A stretch of DNA of 64,000 bases from Lutimaribacter salitolerans (GCF_042677865.1 NZ_JBHUDD010000155.1:1-64000), one strand, 5' to 3'. Shown: positions 1 through 9,092, numbered from the stretch's first letter. Notes: generated by a model not told the origin, from the letters alone. Numbers and translations are program-made.

Positions 1-12
1 CTACCCCCCGGG

Positions 13-77
13 TGGGTCATTTTTAAATGATCACGATGGGTCAGTTTTGAATGCAGATTGACAGATGGGGTCATTTT
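13..77. repeat. Three short direct repeats resembling an IS21-type element end
   Basis: Three spaced copies of a (T/G)GGGTCA-(g)TTTT motif lie at 13-23, 37-48 and 67-77. Multiple spaced terminal repeats of this kind are typical of IS21-family ends. The window cuts off whatever lies to the left and no transposase gene is visible, so this is either the end of an element continuing outside the window or a remnant. The repeats are seen directly; the IS21 assignment is inference. Confidence 0.4.
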
Positions 78-537
78 CCCGTTTGCCCTTCTGGCAGCGT
101 ACGCTCAGTCAACGTAGCTGCTGACGGCAGCAAGATCGATGGAGGACGTGCACGTTCTCCATTATCAAAGTGTAGCGGGAGAGGTAGCGGCCTCCAGGCC
201 GTTCGAGTTGGGCTCACGAGCGTGCGATAGGCCCGCTGATCGGACCGAGCCCTTGCTGCCGGAAGTGACCCATGGTTTGATTTGGGTTCCTTCCTCGACG
301 CGCGACCCTGAAATCGAAGTGTTCAGCCGCAGCCGCAAAAAATATCGCCATTCCCGATACTTAAAATCTATTCACCAAATCGGCACAGGCAACAGGTCCA
401 GAGAATATCGGCCCTGAGAGACCGCTTCCGGGCCACCTGGCAGCAGGGGCAGTGTTCAGCCCCTCCCGCATAACCCTCTAAAACAACGGAAAAATCCGGC
501 CGCAGCTGGGTCGGGAGAACCATTTCGTTAGGGCAAG
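78..537. other. Gene-free stretch between IS-like repeats and tRNA-Ser
   Basis: About 460 bp with no convincing gene. The one ORF of any size (139-417, plus strand) has a composition like random reading of GC-rich DNA, no ribosome binding site and no recognisable domain. The stretch faces the 3' end of tRNA-Ser, the side where islands usually insert, but I found no direct repeat that would mark an attachment site. Confidence 0.4.
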
Positions 538-627
538 TGGCGGAGCGAGAGGGATTCGAACCCTCGAGACGGTTCCCCGCCTACACACTTTCCAGGCGTG
601 CGCCTTCGACCACTCGGCCACCGCTCC
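538..627 (-). tRNA. tRNA-Ser (anticodon GGA)
   Basis: On the minus strand the sequence folds as a long-variable-arm serine tRNA of about 90 nt. The acceptor stem begins GGAGCGG and its partner strand ends the gene, followed by discriminator G and an encoded CCA (538-540). The D-arm contains GGCCGAGTGG, and the T-loop GGTTCGAATCC is present. The anticodon loop CTGGAAA places anticodon GGA at 591-593, so it reads UCC and UCU codons. The extended variable arm (GGCGGGGAACCGTC region) confirms the class II serine type. Confidence 0.95.
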
Positions 628-755
628 GTGGGCTGGGTTTTAGACGCAGGCCCCCCCGGAATACAAGAGCGTTCTTGCAAATGGCTTGCCATCGTTGCAC
701 CGCGTCCCACCATCGCCCATACTCATTGTGCAATCGCAGAAAGAGCGCACCGCAG

Positions 756-1946
756 ATGAACCGTCCCACCGACCGCCTGACACAACCCGACGCCAAGTCC
801 CCGTCGCGCCACGCAGACCCGTACCGGCTGCAAACCGCGGCCCTTGTGATCATTGCTTTCGCGGTCGTGCTGTTCTTGCTGGTGCAGGCGCGTTTCCTGC
901 TGATCTCGCTGGCCACGGCGATCGTGCTGTTCGCGCTGACCTCGGATGCGATCAACTTCATCGCGCGACAGCGGGTGGGGCCGTTTCGCGTGCCCAACTG
1001 GCTGGCTTCGATCGTGGCTTTGGTGATGATCTCGACGGCGCTGCTGACGCTGACCTCGATCATTCTGACACAGGTCAACACGGTGCTGTCCACCACCCTC
1101 ACCTATACCGACCGCGCCCCCGAGGCGCTGGCCGCGATGTTCGCCTGGATGGGCGAGGATGTGGAGCAGGCAGTGTTCAACTCTGTGCGCACGGTCGAGG
1201 TGTCGGGCTACCTGCGCTCGTTGGCCGGCCAGGCGGGCAACCTGATGCAGGCCACGGTCCTGGTGATCCTGTTCGTGGGGTTCCTGTTCGCCGAACGGAT
1301 CTGGTTCACCACCAAGCTGACCAATTTCTTCGGCGACCCCGAACAGGCCGAGCGGGTCAGCCGCATCATGGGCTCGATCATCCACCGGGTGAACTATTAC
1401 CTACTGGTCAAGTCGCTGGTCAGTGCGGTCACCGGTCTGATGGTCTGGGCGGTGGCCTATCTGTTCGGGCTGGATCTGGCGGTGGCGATGGGGATCATCA
1501 CCTTCATCCTGAATTTCATTCCCAATGTCGGCTCCATCGTGGCGACGGTTCTGCTGGCGCTGGTGGCCTATGTGCAGTTCGCCGATCCGACCATGACGCT
1601 GGCGATCTTCCTGATCGCGGGAACCATCCAGTTCGTGAACGGCAATATCATCGACCCGATGCTGATGGGCCGGGCGCTGCGGCTGTCGTCCTTCGGGATC
1701 ATCATAAGCCTGGCGTTCTGGGCGGCGGTCTGGGGCATCCCGGGAATGTTCCTGTCGGTGCCGATCATGGTGGGGCTGATGATCGTGTGCAGCCATGTCC
1801 CCGAGCTGCGGCCCATCGCGATCCTGCTGTCGCGCGAGGGGCTGCCCGAAGAGGATGACGACATCGGCCCGTCACAGGGGGCCGACAAAGCCGACCGGCC
1901 CCCGACCTCGGCCTTTGCGCCGGACCCTGACAGCAAGGCAGGCTGA
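756..1946 (+). CDS. AI-2E family transporter (PerM/YdiK-like permease)
   Basis: A 396-residue integral membrane protein. Two hydrophobic segments near residues 27-75 are followed by a periplasmic/soluble stretch and then a C-terminal block of four to five helices containing the family-typical NFIPNVGS segment and the FVNGNIIDP motif. The family (PF01594) includes TqsA, proposed to move autoinducer-2, and YdiK/PerM; substrates of most members are unknown. The open frame extends upstream through tRNA-Ser, so the ATG at 756 (start MNRPTDRL) is chosen as the first plausible start past the tRNA. The acidic, proline-rich tail after residue 365 looks disordered. No operon partner: it converges with the alanyl editing gene. 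Confidence 0.85.
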   Translation: MNRPTDRLTQPDAKSPSRHADPYRLQTAALVIIAFAVVLFLLVQARFLLISLATAIVLFALTSDAINFIARQRVGPFRVPNWLASIVALVMISTALLTLTSIILTQVNTVLSTTLTYTDRAPEALAAMFAWMGEDVEQAVFNSVRTVEVSGYLRSLAGQAGNLMQATVLVILFVGFLFAERIWFTTKLTNFFGDPEQAERVSRIMGSIIHRVNYYLLVKSLVSAVTGLMVWAVAYLFGLDLAVAMGIITFILNFIPNVGSIVATVLLALVAYVQFADPTMTLAIFLIAGTIQFVNGNIIDPMLMGRALRLSSFGIIISLAFWAAVWGIPGMFLSVPIMVGLMIVCSHVPELRPIAILLSREGLPEEDDDIGPSQGADKADRPPTSAFAPDPDSKAG

Positions 1947-1961
1947 CAGACTGCCACCGTA

Positions 1962-1981
1962 GGGTGGGTGCCAACCCACCC
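1962..1981. terminator. Hairpin between convergent genes
   Basis: GGGTGGGT (1962-1969) pairs with ACCCACCC (1974-1981) around a 4-nt loop. It sits between the convergent AI-2E permease and alanyl editing genes and lacks a T-run. The GTAGGGTGGGTGC-type core resembles an intergenic repeat often seen in alphaproteobacterial chromosomes, so it may be a repeat rather than a terminator. Confidence 0.4.
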
Positions 1982-2021
1982 CGCGCACGGGGGCACACGA
2001 GGTGGCGGTCACCCCGCTGCG

Positions 2022-2741
2022 TCAGTCGTCCAGATGGATCGCGACGCGGCGGTTCTGCCGGCCCTTCTTTTCGATCTTGCCCAGACGCAGCCGGCCGATC
2101 TCGCCGGTGCGTGCGACGTGCGTGCCGCCGCAGGGTTGCAGATCGACCTGCGCTTCGCCCTGGCCGATGCGGATCAGGCGCACCCGCCCCTGCCCCATGG
2201 GCGGCATCACCGACATGGTCTTCACCAGCCCCGGATTGGCGCGCAGCGCATCATCGGTGATCCAGTCCTCGGTAATGGGCAGATCGCGCGACACCAGGTC
2301 GTTCAACGCCGCCTCGACCGCGTCGCGATCCTCGGGGGCTTCGGGCATGTCGAAATCCAGCCGCCCCTTTTCGGCGGTGATCGCGCCGCCCGAGACCGGC
2401 ATCGGGATCACCACGGACAGCAGGTGCAGGGCTGTGTGGATGCGCATGTGGCGGTAGCGCCGCTCCCAGTCCAGCGTCTGCATCACCCGCGTCCCCACCG
2501 GCGGCAGGGCCACGGGTTCGGCAGGCACAAGGGCGATCTGCGCCCCGTCCGCCTTGACCGCCGTGGCGATATCGACGCCGCCGCCTGTCCAGTCCAGCCG
2601 CCCGGCATCGCCCGGCTGCCCGCCGCCGGTGGCATAGAACACCGTGCGGTCCAGCACCACACCGCCCTCGGGCGTGTGGGCGGCCACCGTGGCATCGGCC
2701 TCGCGCAGGTAGGGGTCGGCAAGAAACATCGGCTCGGTCAT
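2022..2741 (-). CDS. Alanyl-tRNA editing protein, AlaX type
   Basis: A 239-residue stand-alone editing domain related to the C-terminal half of alanyl-tRNA synthetase; AlaX proteins hydrolyse Ser- or Gly-mischarged tRNA-Ala in trans. The zinc-binding signature is complete: H102 and H106 in HTALH, and C204 and H208 in CGGTHV. The early segment FYATGGGQPGD is also characteristic. The length fits the AlaX-M class, which carries an N-terminal beta-barrel. Its ATG overlaps the stop of the upstream mechanosensitive channel gene by 4 nt (ATGA), so the two are translationally coupled although their functions are unrelated. Confidence 0.9.
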   Translation of the reverse strand: MTEPMFLADPYLREADATVAAHTPEGGVVLDRTVFYATGGGQPGDAGRLDWTGGGVDIATAVKADGAQIALVPAEPVALPPVGTRVMQTLDWERRYRHMRIHTALHLLSVVIPMPVSGGAITAEKGRLDFDMPEAPEDRDAVEAALNDLVSRDLPITEDWITDDALRANPGLVKTMSVMPPMGQGRVRLIRIGQGEAQVDLQPCGGTHVARTGEIGRLRLGKIEKKGRQNRRVAIHLDD

Positions 2742-5248
2742 CTTCCATCTCCATCGGGGGCATCCACGCCCATGTCACTTTCTTCCAGATGTGCGGCGGC
2801 GGCGGGGTCACGCTTCACGGGGGCGGGCGTGCCCTCGCTTGCCACGGGCGCAGCCGGGCTTGGGGCGCCACCGGTCAGCACCTCGGGATTGCGCAGCCAG
2901 ATGTCGCGCTGCGCAAAGGGAATCTCGATCCCTTCCTCGGCGAACCGCCTTGCGATATCGTGATTCATCTCGGATTTCACGCTCAGCACCCAGTTCACAT
3001 CGCGCAGGATCGCGCGGATCTCGAACTCGAGACTGTCGGCACCGAACCCCATGAACAGAACCCCGGGCGGGGGTTGCAGCAGCACCAGCGGATGCGCCTC
3101 GGCGACCTCGCGCAGGATCGCCTCGACCTTTCGGGTATCGGTGCCATAGGCCACGCCCACCGCCACGATGACCCGGCCCACGGTGTTGCCGCGGGTAAAG
3201 TTGGTGACCGTCCCGCTGACCAGATCGGCGTTGGGGATGATCACGTCGGTCCGGTCAAAGGTCTCGATCCGGGTCGAGCGCACCGAGATGTCGCGCACGA
3301 ACCCCATCTGCCCGCCAACCTCGATCCAGTCGCCCTGGCTGATCGGACGCTCGATCAGCAGGATGATGCCCGAGACGAAATTCGACACGATCGTCTGCAG
3401 GCCAAAGCCGATGCCGACCGACAGCGCCCCGGCCACGATGGCCAGACCCGACAGGTCGATGCCCGCCGTGGTGATCGCGATCAGCCCCGCCAGAAACAAC
3501 CCGACATAGCCAAGCCCCGACACCACCGCCGTCTGTCCGCCGGTGTCCAGCTTGGTCTTGGGCAGCACCGTTGTGCGCAACGCACCCTGCAACAGCCGGG
3601 TGGCGGTATAGCCCATCACGAACACCACCACGAAGGTCAGGAAATCGGTGGGCGATATCCGCGTGGCGCCCATCTGGAAGCCTTCACTGAACCGCGTGTA
3701 AAGCTCGCTCAGGTCGCTGACCCGCGCGCCCCAGATCAACGCCAGCAAAGGCATCGCCAGAAAACTGAGCGTGAAACCGATCAGCACCGGCACCAGCGCG
3801 TCCCGCGCCCCTTCTTCCGATCGGGTCAGCAGCGCGTAGACGTCGAACACCAGCGCCTGCAACAGCGTCAGCGTGCCCAGCAGCACCAGCGTCGCGGTGG
3901 TGGAATAGATCAGCAGTTCGAACGCGCGCGCAAACCCCAGGATACCAAGCAGCAGACCGCCGACCCCCACCACCCAAAGACCACGTCCCACCAGGGCGGC
4001 CAGGAAATAGCGATAGGGCCGCGTGGTGGTGTCGTCTTCCTCTTCAGGGGCCTCGTACTTGCGCAGGGTCTTGCCAAACCGCCACAACAGCACCGCCGCG
4101 ATGGCGAGGATGGGAAACATCAGCACCCCGCGCGACACGTCGTTGACATCGGTGGTTGCCACCAGCAGCCTGATCATCACCCCGGCCGACAGCACCCATG
4201 CCAGCCAGACGAAAATCCGCCGGGCCTTGGCCGCCGTCCGTGGCTCCATGTCCAGCGGGTTGCCCCGGTTGCCCTCGCGCGGGGTGAACAGCATCGTCAT
4301 CAGCCAGCGCGAGACGATGATGTAGACCGCGATGCTTGGCAGACCCTCGACGATGGAATCGCCGCGCGGCCCCAAAAGCCCAGTGGTCTGCAATGCCAGC
4401 GAGATCAGGTAGACGCCGCCCAGAGGCAGGATGATGTTGCCCAACGACAGCACGAACTCGACCACACCGCGCCCGCGCCGCGTGTTCGCGCCCACCCGTC
4501 GCACCAGCCAGTCCACCCAGAACCGGCCCCGCAGCGTCAGGATCACCCCCAGCACCCCAAGAAAGATGGACCCGGCAAGGCTGTCCCAGAACTGCTGACG
4601 GCGGATCGGGTTGTCCCACTGGCCGCGCACTTCGGTCCAGATCGCCCGGACACCCGCGCTCATCCCGTCATAGGCGGCCATCCAGCCACCGGGGTTCAGC
4701 GGCGAGGTCACCCGTGCCGTTACTTCCTCGACCGAGCGTTGCCGCACCAGCGCATCCACCTCGGCGATCAGGCGATCGGCCTGGGCGTGGGCCTCGGCGG
4801 CCAGTTGCACAGGCACGCGCAGATCCGCAAGGCGATCGTTCAGGCGCTGACGTTCGGCCGCGATACGCTCGGGTTCGCTGGCACCCTCCTCGGGTGCAGT
4901 TCCAAGCGCGCTGATCTGGCTTTGCAGGGTACGGATACGCCCCGCGTTGACCGATTGCATTTCAAGAAACTGCGCCCGCCACCGCACCAGATCCTCGCGC
5001 ATGATGGACAGCGCAAAGTTCGATGCCCGCCTGGCCTGCAACGCATTCTCGGCGCGCGTTGCCAAGCCTTCCCACTGCGGATCGTCATAGGCCGGCACCG
5101 CCCCAGACACTGTCGTTTCCGTAGTGGCCGGGGGGGCAATGGGCGACAGGCTGGGCGCGTCGGGATCGGTCTGCGCACCGGCAAGACCCGCCCACAAGAA
5201 CAGGCATAGCGAAAGACAGGCGACAGATAACCGCCCGATGTCAGGCAT
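2738..5248 (-). CDS. Large MscS-family mechanosensitive channel with DUF3772-like N-terminus
   Basis: An 836-residue inner-membrane protein starting with a signal peptide (cleavage likely after GLAGA, near residue 25). An alpha-helical periplasmic region (about 35-200, DUF3772-like) is followed by many transmembrane helices. The MscS core near residues 570-760 includes the pore-lining glycine/alanine-rich helix and the GFGLQTIVSNFVSG segment followed by ERPISQGDWIEV. Such proteins release solutes on hypo-osmotic shock. The cytoplasmic beta and alpha/beta domains end near 770, and the tail is low complexity and proline/alanine-rich. The ATG overlaps the end of the cysteine synthase gene by 8 nt and the stop overlaps the alanyl editing gene, so three genes are tightly packed. 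Confidence 0.9.
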   Translation of the reverse strand: MPDIGRLSVACLSLCLFLWAGLAGAQTDPDAPSLSPIAPPATTETTVSGAVPAYDDPQWEGLATRAENALQARRASNFALSIMREDLVRWRAQFLEMQSVNAGRIRTLQSQISALGTAPEEGASEPERIAAERQRLNDRLADLRVPVQLAAEAHAQADRLIAEVDALVRQRSVEEVTARVTSPLNPGGWMAAYDGMSAGVRAIWTEVRGQWDNPIRRQQFWDSLAGSIFLGVLGVILTLRGRFWVDWLVRRVGANTRRGRGVVEFVLSLGNIILPLGGVYLISLALQTTGLLGPRGDSIVEGLPSIAVYIIVSRWLMTMLFTPREGNRGNPLDMEPRTAAKARRIFVWLAWVLSAGVMIRLLVATTDVNDVSRGVLMFPILAIAAVLLWRFGKTLRKYEAPEEEDDTTTRPYRYFLAALVGRGLWVVGVGGLLLGILGFARAFELLIYSTTATLVLLGTLTLLQALVFDVYALLTRSEEGARDALVPVLIGFTLSFLAMPLLALIWGARVSDLSELYTRFSEGFQMGATRISPTDFLTFVVVFVMGYTATRLLQGALRTTVLPKTKLDTGGQTAVVSGLGYVGLFLAGLIAITTAGIDLSGLAIVAGALSVGIGFGLQTIVSNFVSGIILLIERPISQGDWIEVGGQMGFVRDISVRSTRIETFDRTDVIIPNADLVSGTVTNFTRGNTVGRVIVAVGVAYGTDTRKVEAILREVAEAHPLVLLQPPPGVLFMGFGADSLEFEIRAILRDVNWVLSVKSEMNHDIARRFAEEGIEIPFAQRDIWLRNPEVLTGGAPSPAAPVASEGTPAPVKRDPAAAAHLEESDMGVDAPDGDGR

Positions 5249-6269
5249 CTTCGAAAACCCCGGGCACCGACCGGCCCGGGCCTGTCATCCATTCCGGGAC
5301 CGGCAGGCCCTTTTCGGTCAGGAACGCAGGGTTGAACAGCTTGGACTGATAGCGCGTGCCGTAATCGCACAGGATCGTCACGATGGTATGGCCCGGCCCC
5401 ATGTCGCGCGCCATGCGGATCGCGCCCGCCACGTTCACGCCCGACGACCCACCAAGACACAGCCCCTCGTCCGACAACAGGTCGAACACCACCGGCAGCG
5501 CCTCGGCGTCGGGGATGCGATAGCTGAAATCGGGGGTGAACCCTTCAAGGTTGGCGGTGATGCGGCCCTGCCCGATCCCTTCGGTGATCGAGTTGCCGGG
5601 GTTCTCCTGCCCGGTATACAGCTTGAACAGGCCAGCGCCCTCGGGATCGGCCAACCCGACCTTGACGCCCCTGGGCTGCAAGGCCATGCCCACGCCTGCC
5701 AGGGTGCCGCCCGAACCCACCGCGCAGATGAAGCCGTCGACCTTGCCGTCGGTCTGCTCCCACACTTCCGGTCCCGTGCCTTCGACATGGGCCTGACGGT
5801 TGGCGACGTTGTCGAACTGGTTGGCCCAGATCGCGCCCTTTTCCTCAGATTGCGCCAGCCGCTCGGCCAGCCGCCCGGAATAGCGCACATAGTTGTTGGG
5901 GTTCGAATAGGGCACCGCGGGCACCTCGACCAGCTCGGCCCCGGCCAGCCGCAGCATGTCCTTTTTCTCCTGGCTCTGCGTCTCGGGGATCACGATGACG
6001 GTGCGAAACCCCATCGACGCGCCCACCAGCGCCAGCCCGATGCCGGTATTGCCCGCGGTGCCTTCGACGATCGTGCCGCCGGGCAGCAACAGCCCCTTTT
6101 CCACCGCGTCGCGGATGATGAACAGCGCCGCGCGGTCCTTGACCGACTGGCCGGGGTTCATGAACTCGGCCTTGCCGTAAATCTCGCAGCCGGTGATCTC
6201 GCTGGCGCGGCGCAACCTCAGTAGCGGCGTGTTACCGATGGCCCGGGCCAGATCCTGTGCAATGCGCAT
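5241..6269 (-). CDS. cysK: Cysteine synthase A (O-acetylserine sulfhydrylase)
   Basis: A 342-residue fold-type II PLP enzyme that makes cysteine from O-acetylserine and sulfide in the cytoplasm. The PLP lysine is K44 in NPGQSVKDRA, the phosphate-binding loop is EGTAGNTGIG (about 69-78), and the glycine-rich GSGGTLAG segment and the C-terminal GGSSGVN cofactor loop are present. Length is slightly above the usual 310-330. The start has GGGGA seven bases upstream. A cystathionine beta-synthase-like or CysK2-like specificity cannot be excluded from sequence alone. First gene of the compact cysK-channel-alaX cluster. Confidence 0.88.
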   Translation of the reverse strand: MRIAQDLARAIGNTPLLRLRRASEITGCEIYGKAEFMNPGQSVKDRAALFIIRDAVEKGLLLPGGTIVEGTAGNTGIGLALVGASMGFRTVIVIPETQSQEKKDMLRLAGAELVEVPAVPYSNPNNYVRYSGRLAERLAQSEEKGAIWANQFDNVANRQAHVEGTGPEVWEQTDGKVDGFICAVGSGGTLAGVGMALQPRGVKVGLADPEGAGLFKLYTGQENPGNSITEGIGQGRITANLEGFTPDFSYRIPDAEALPVVFDLLSDEGLCLGGSSGVNVAGAIRMARDMGPGHTIVTILCDYGTRYQSKLFNPAFLTEKGLPVPEWMTGPGRSVPGVFEDA

Positions 6270-6321
6270 GTCGCGTCCCCCTGTCTGTTGCCCACAGGTT
6301 TATGGGGGCAGACACGGGAAC

Positions 6322-7440
6322 TCAAGCGGATGCGCGCAGGTGCTCACGATGTCGTGCCAGCCACAGCAGCATCGCCACCAGCGGCATGGCGTTGATCTCG
6401 CCGCTGTCGATCAGCGCCATGGCACGGTCAAAGCTGATGATATGACTTCGGATATCCTCGTTCTCGTCGGCCAAACCATCGTTATCCTGACGCCGCGCGG
6501 TCAGATCGCAGACCCCCAGAAAACAATGAAAATGCTCCGAGGAATAGCCCGGCGACGGATAGGCCGCCATCATGCGTTTCAGATCGCCCAGTTCCAGCCC
6601 GGCCTCTTCCACCGCCTCGCGGCGGGCGGTATCCGCCGGGGCCTCGCCCGCATCCACCAGCCCGGCGATCGGTTCCAGCGTCCAGGGCACAGGATCGCCG
6701 CGCCAGATCGGGCCAAAGCGCAACTGCTCGATCAGCAACACCTGATCGGTCGCCGGATCATAGGGCAGCACCAGCGCCGCATCGAAGGCCACGAAGGTCT
6801 CGCGCTGAAACCAGTCGCTGAACCCGCCGTCAAAGCGGCGGTGGCGCAGGTCGAAATGCTTGATGCGAAAGAACCCGTCAAACCCGGTGGGCCGCGCCAC
6901 GACCTCCAGGTCACCGGGCTGCACATCGCGGCGCAGGGCGGTAGGGGCAGGCTGTTCGCCCATCATCCGCGCCCAGGCCCGCGCCCGGATGAACGGATAA
7001 ATCCGCGCGATCTGCTCGGGCGGGGTGGTGCCCATCCGCTCCATCACCTCCTGCGCGGCCCGCAGGCTCAGCGCGGCATCCCGCGCCACCCAATCGTCCA
7101 GCGACCAGCGGCCGCCCGCCTGCCACTGCCCTGGATCGGGGAAATAGATCTCCGCCACCACCGGGCCATCTGCGGTTTCCACCGTCGCTTCGCGCAGCGT
7201 GTAGCCAAACCCGCCTTCGTAGAAGTCCAGCCGCGCCAGATCATCAGCCGACAGGTTCTCCAGCAGCAAGCCATCGGCCTGCGCCCCCGCCTCGGGCAGG
7301 ATCATCGGAAACCCCTGCCCCGCCACCGTGCATACCGCATGTCCGGGCAGGCTGGCCGGGCGCAGCGCCTCGGGCGCGCGCCCCAGCACCACGCGCAAAA
7401 GCGGCAGATGCCGCAGGCTGCCATACAGAAACACCGCCAT
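6322..7440 (-). CDS. Fusion of gamma-glutamylcyclotransferase-like and Nudix hydrolase domains
   Basis: A 372-residue two-domain protein. Residues 1-115 form a GGCT/AIG2-like fold with the YGSL nucleotide-like loop (6-9) and a glutamate in DFYEGGFG (E75) where the family has its catalytic acid. Residues about 190-372 form an ADP-ribose pyrophosphatase-type Nudix domain whose box begins GLVDAGEAPADTARREA and continues VEEAGL, with every key glutamate present. The Nudix half probably cleaves ADP-ribose or a related nucleotide sugar; the GGCT half may act on gamma-glutamyl amines or dipeptides. The joint substrate is unknown. It lies 3 nt downstream of the trgA-like gene. Confidence 0.85.
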   Translation of the reverse strand: MAVFLYGSLRHLPLLRVVLGRAPEALRPASLPGHAVCTVAGQGFPMILPEAGAQADGLLLENLSADDLARLDFYEGGFGYTLREATVETADGPVVAEIYFPDPGQWQAGGRWSLDDWVARDAALSLRAAQEVMERMGTTPPEQIARIYPFIRARAWARMMGEQPAPTALRRDVQPGDLEVVARPTGFDGFFRIKHFDLRHRRFDGGFSDWFQRETFVAFDAALVLPYDPATDQVLLIEQLRFGPIWRGDPVPWTLEPIAGLVDAGEAPADTARREAVEEAGLELGDLKRMMAAYPSPGYSSEHFHCFLGVCDLTARRQDNDGLADENEDIRSHIISFDRAMALIDSGEINAMPLVAMLLWLARHREHLRASA

Positions 7441-7443
7441 GGA

Positions 7444-7887
7444 TCACCGCCAGACGCGCGAGGCGCGTTCCGCCAGAACCGCGCTGACGATTCCACCGAC
7501 CAGCAGCGTACCGATCACCGCGGGCGTGGCCATGACTGCCAGATACTCGACCCCGATCTCGAAAACACCGACCATCGCCTCGATCGGCCCGTCATAGCGC
7601 CGCTTGTTGGCCAGCGCGAACATCTCGCGCGAGGATTGCAAAAGCAGCCCCCAGAACACCAGCACCACCGCCGAGGTCACGCCCACCCCGATGGCATTGG
7701 TCATGCCGCGCCCGGTGCGGCTGCCGATCACGATCCAGCCGACCACCGCGCCGATCGCCGCATTCAAATACTCGAAGATGCCAAAGACCGTCGCCTCGGG
7801 CATCAGCGGCATGATCAGTTGCGAGGCCAGCCAGCCCGTGATCGCAAGGAGTATCGCGGCCACAAGGCGCGCGGCGGTAAAGGTCAT
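7444..7887 (-). CDS. TrgA family membrane protein
   Basis: A 147-residue protein with four hydrophobic helices (about 5-22, 33-50, 62-82, 112-135), matching in size and topology the TrgA family first linked to tellurite resistance in Rhodobacter sphaeroides. Its biochemical role is unknown. The ATG at 7887 overlaps the stop of the cyclopropane synthase gene by 4 nt (ATGA), which is why this start is preferred over the longer ORF beginning MRRDSDHG. The gene sits between a lipid-modifying enzyme and the GGCT-Nudix fusion in one transcription unit. Confidence 0.8.
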   Translation of the reverse strand: MTFTAARLVAAILLAITGWLASQLIMPLMPEATVFGIFEYLNAAIGAVVGWIVIGSRTGRGMTNAIGVGVTSAVVLVFWGLLLQSSREMFALANKRRYDGPIEAMVGVFEIGVEYLAVMATPAVIGTLLVGGIVSAVLAERASRVWR

Positions 7888-9092
7888 GCGGGTTTCGTCA
7901 CCGTGATCTGAGTCACGTCGCAATTTCCGCTATGAAAGGTCGCCGCGCAAGAGGTCAGGTAAAAATTCCACATCCGGCGGAACCTGTCGTCAAAGCCAAG
8001 GCTGGCCACCTGATCCCATTTGTCGTTGAACGTGTCGTGCCAGCGGCGCAGCGTCTGGCTGTAGCTTTCGCCGAATTCGATGTGGCGCGCCACCTTCAAC
8101 CCGGCCTTTTCCACCTCGGCCTTCAACACCGAAGGCGCGGGCAGCATTCCGCCGGGAAAGATGTATTTCTGGATGAAATCCACGCCCCGCTTGTAGACCT
8201 GCCAGCGGCGATCCTGCACGGTGATGATCTGAAGCGTGGCATTCTTGCCGGGCTTCAGCCGCTCGCGCAGCGTGTCGAAATAGACCGGCCAGTAGCGCTC
8301 GCCGACAGCCTCGAACATCTCGATGCTGGCAATGCCGTCATAGCTGCCACGCTCGTCGCGGTAATCCTGCAACTTGAAGGTCACCAGATCGGAAAGCCCC
8401 GCCTGTTCAATACGTTGCTGGGCATACTTGAACTGTTCTTCGCTGATGGTCAGCCCGGTCACGCGCAGCCCGCGCTCCTTGGCGGCATATTCGGCGAACC
8501 CGCCCCAGCCACAGCCGATTTCCAGAATGTGATCGCCCGGCTGCGCGCCCATCTGATCGACCATGCTGGCATACTTGGCGATCTGTGCCTGCTCCAGACT
8601 GTTCTGACCCGGTTCGAACAGGGCGCTGGAATAGGTCATCGTGTCGTCCAGCCACAGGCCATAGAATTCGTTGCCCAGATCATAGTGATAGCTGATGTTC
8701 CTGCGCGCCTGCCGCTTGGAGTTCGATTGCAGCCAGAATCGCGCCCGCTCGTAGGCGCGCACCAGCCCCATGCCGGGAAACCCGTCGTACATCTCGTCGT
8801 TCTCGTCATGGACCAGATCCATGAAGGCCTGCAGGTCCGGCGTGCTCCACCAGCCATCCAGATAGGCATCGCAGAACCCCAGATCGCCGTCGCGGATCAG
8901 ACGGGCAAAGATGTCGGGGTTGTGGATGTGCAGTTCGGCCACGAATCCGGGGGCCCGCCCGTCAGCCCGAAAGTGCCGCCCGTCCGGCATCACGAAATCC
9001 AGCCGTCCGCGCTCCATACGCTGCGCCATCTCGAAGACACGGGTGAAATACCGTGGCAAATCCTTTTGATTTTCTGTTGTTGTCAGGATCAT
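7884..9092 (-). CDS. cfa: Cyclopropane-fatty-acyl-phospholipid synthase family protein
   Basis: A 402-residue SAM-dependent methyltransferase that adds a methylene bridge to unsaturated acyl chains of membrane phospholipids. The SAM-binding loop LEIGCGWGGFAEYA is clear, as are the family hallmarks YHYDLGNEFYGLWLD and the FIQKYIFPGG segment. The C-terminal part carries the conserved YSQTLRRWHDTF stretch. The longer reading frame begins at 9134, but the ATG at 9092 has an AGGGGG element eight bases upstream and gives the usual N-terminus, so it is preferred. First gene of the cfa-trgA-GGCT/Nudix run. Confidence 0.9.
   Translation of the reverse strand: MILTTTENQKDLPRYFTRVFEMAQRMERGRLDFVMPDGRHFRADGRAPGFVAELHIHNPDIFARLIRDGDLGFCDAYLDGWWSTPDLQAFMDLVHDENDEMYDGFPGMGLVRAYERARFWLQSNSKRQARRNISYHYDLGNEFYGLWLDDTMTYSSALFEPGQNSLEQAQIAKYASMVDQMGAQPGDHILEIGCGWGGFAEYAAKERGLRVTGLTISEEQFKYAQQRIEQAGLSDLVTFKLQDYRDERGSYDGIASIEMFEAVGERYWPVYFDTLRERLKPGKNATLQIITVQDRRWQVYKRGVDFIQKYIFPGGMLPAPSVLKAEVEKAGLKVARHIEFGESYSQTLRRWHDTFNDKWDQVASLGFDDRFRRMWNFYLTSCAATFHSGNCDVTQITVTKPA

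Noticed and set aside
139..417. 92-residue frame near the left edge
   Set aside because: No ribosome site, no recognisable domain and no coding composition; kept only as part of the gene-free stretch.
1962..1981. GGGTGGGT/ACCCACCC as a riboswitch or regulatory RNA
   Set aside because: Only a short hairpin with no conserved surrounding structure, between convergent genes; treated as a terminator or intergenic repeat.
2789..5209. An 806-residue open frame antisense to the MscS channel gene
   Set aside because: It is a by-product of GC-rich codon use on the other strand: His/Gln/Arg/Pro-rich, no domain, no ribosome site, while the minus-strand frame is a clear channel protein.
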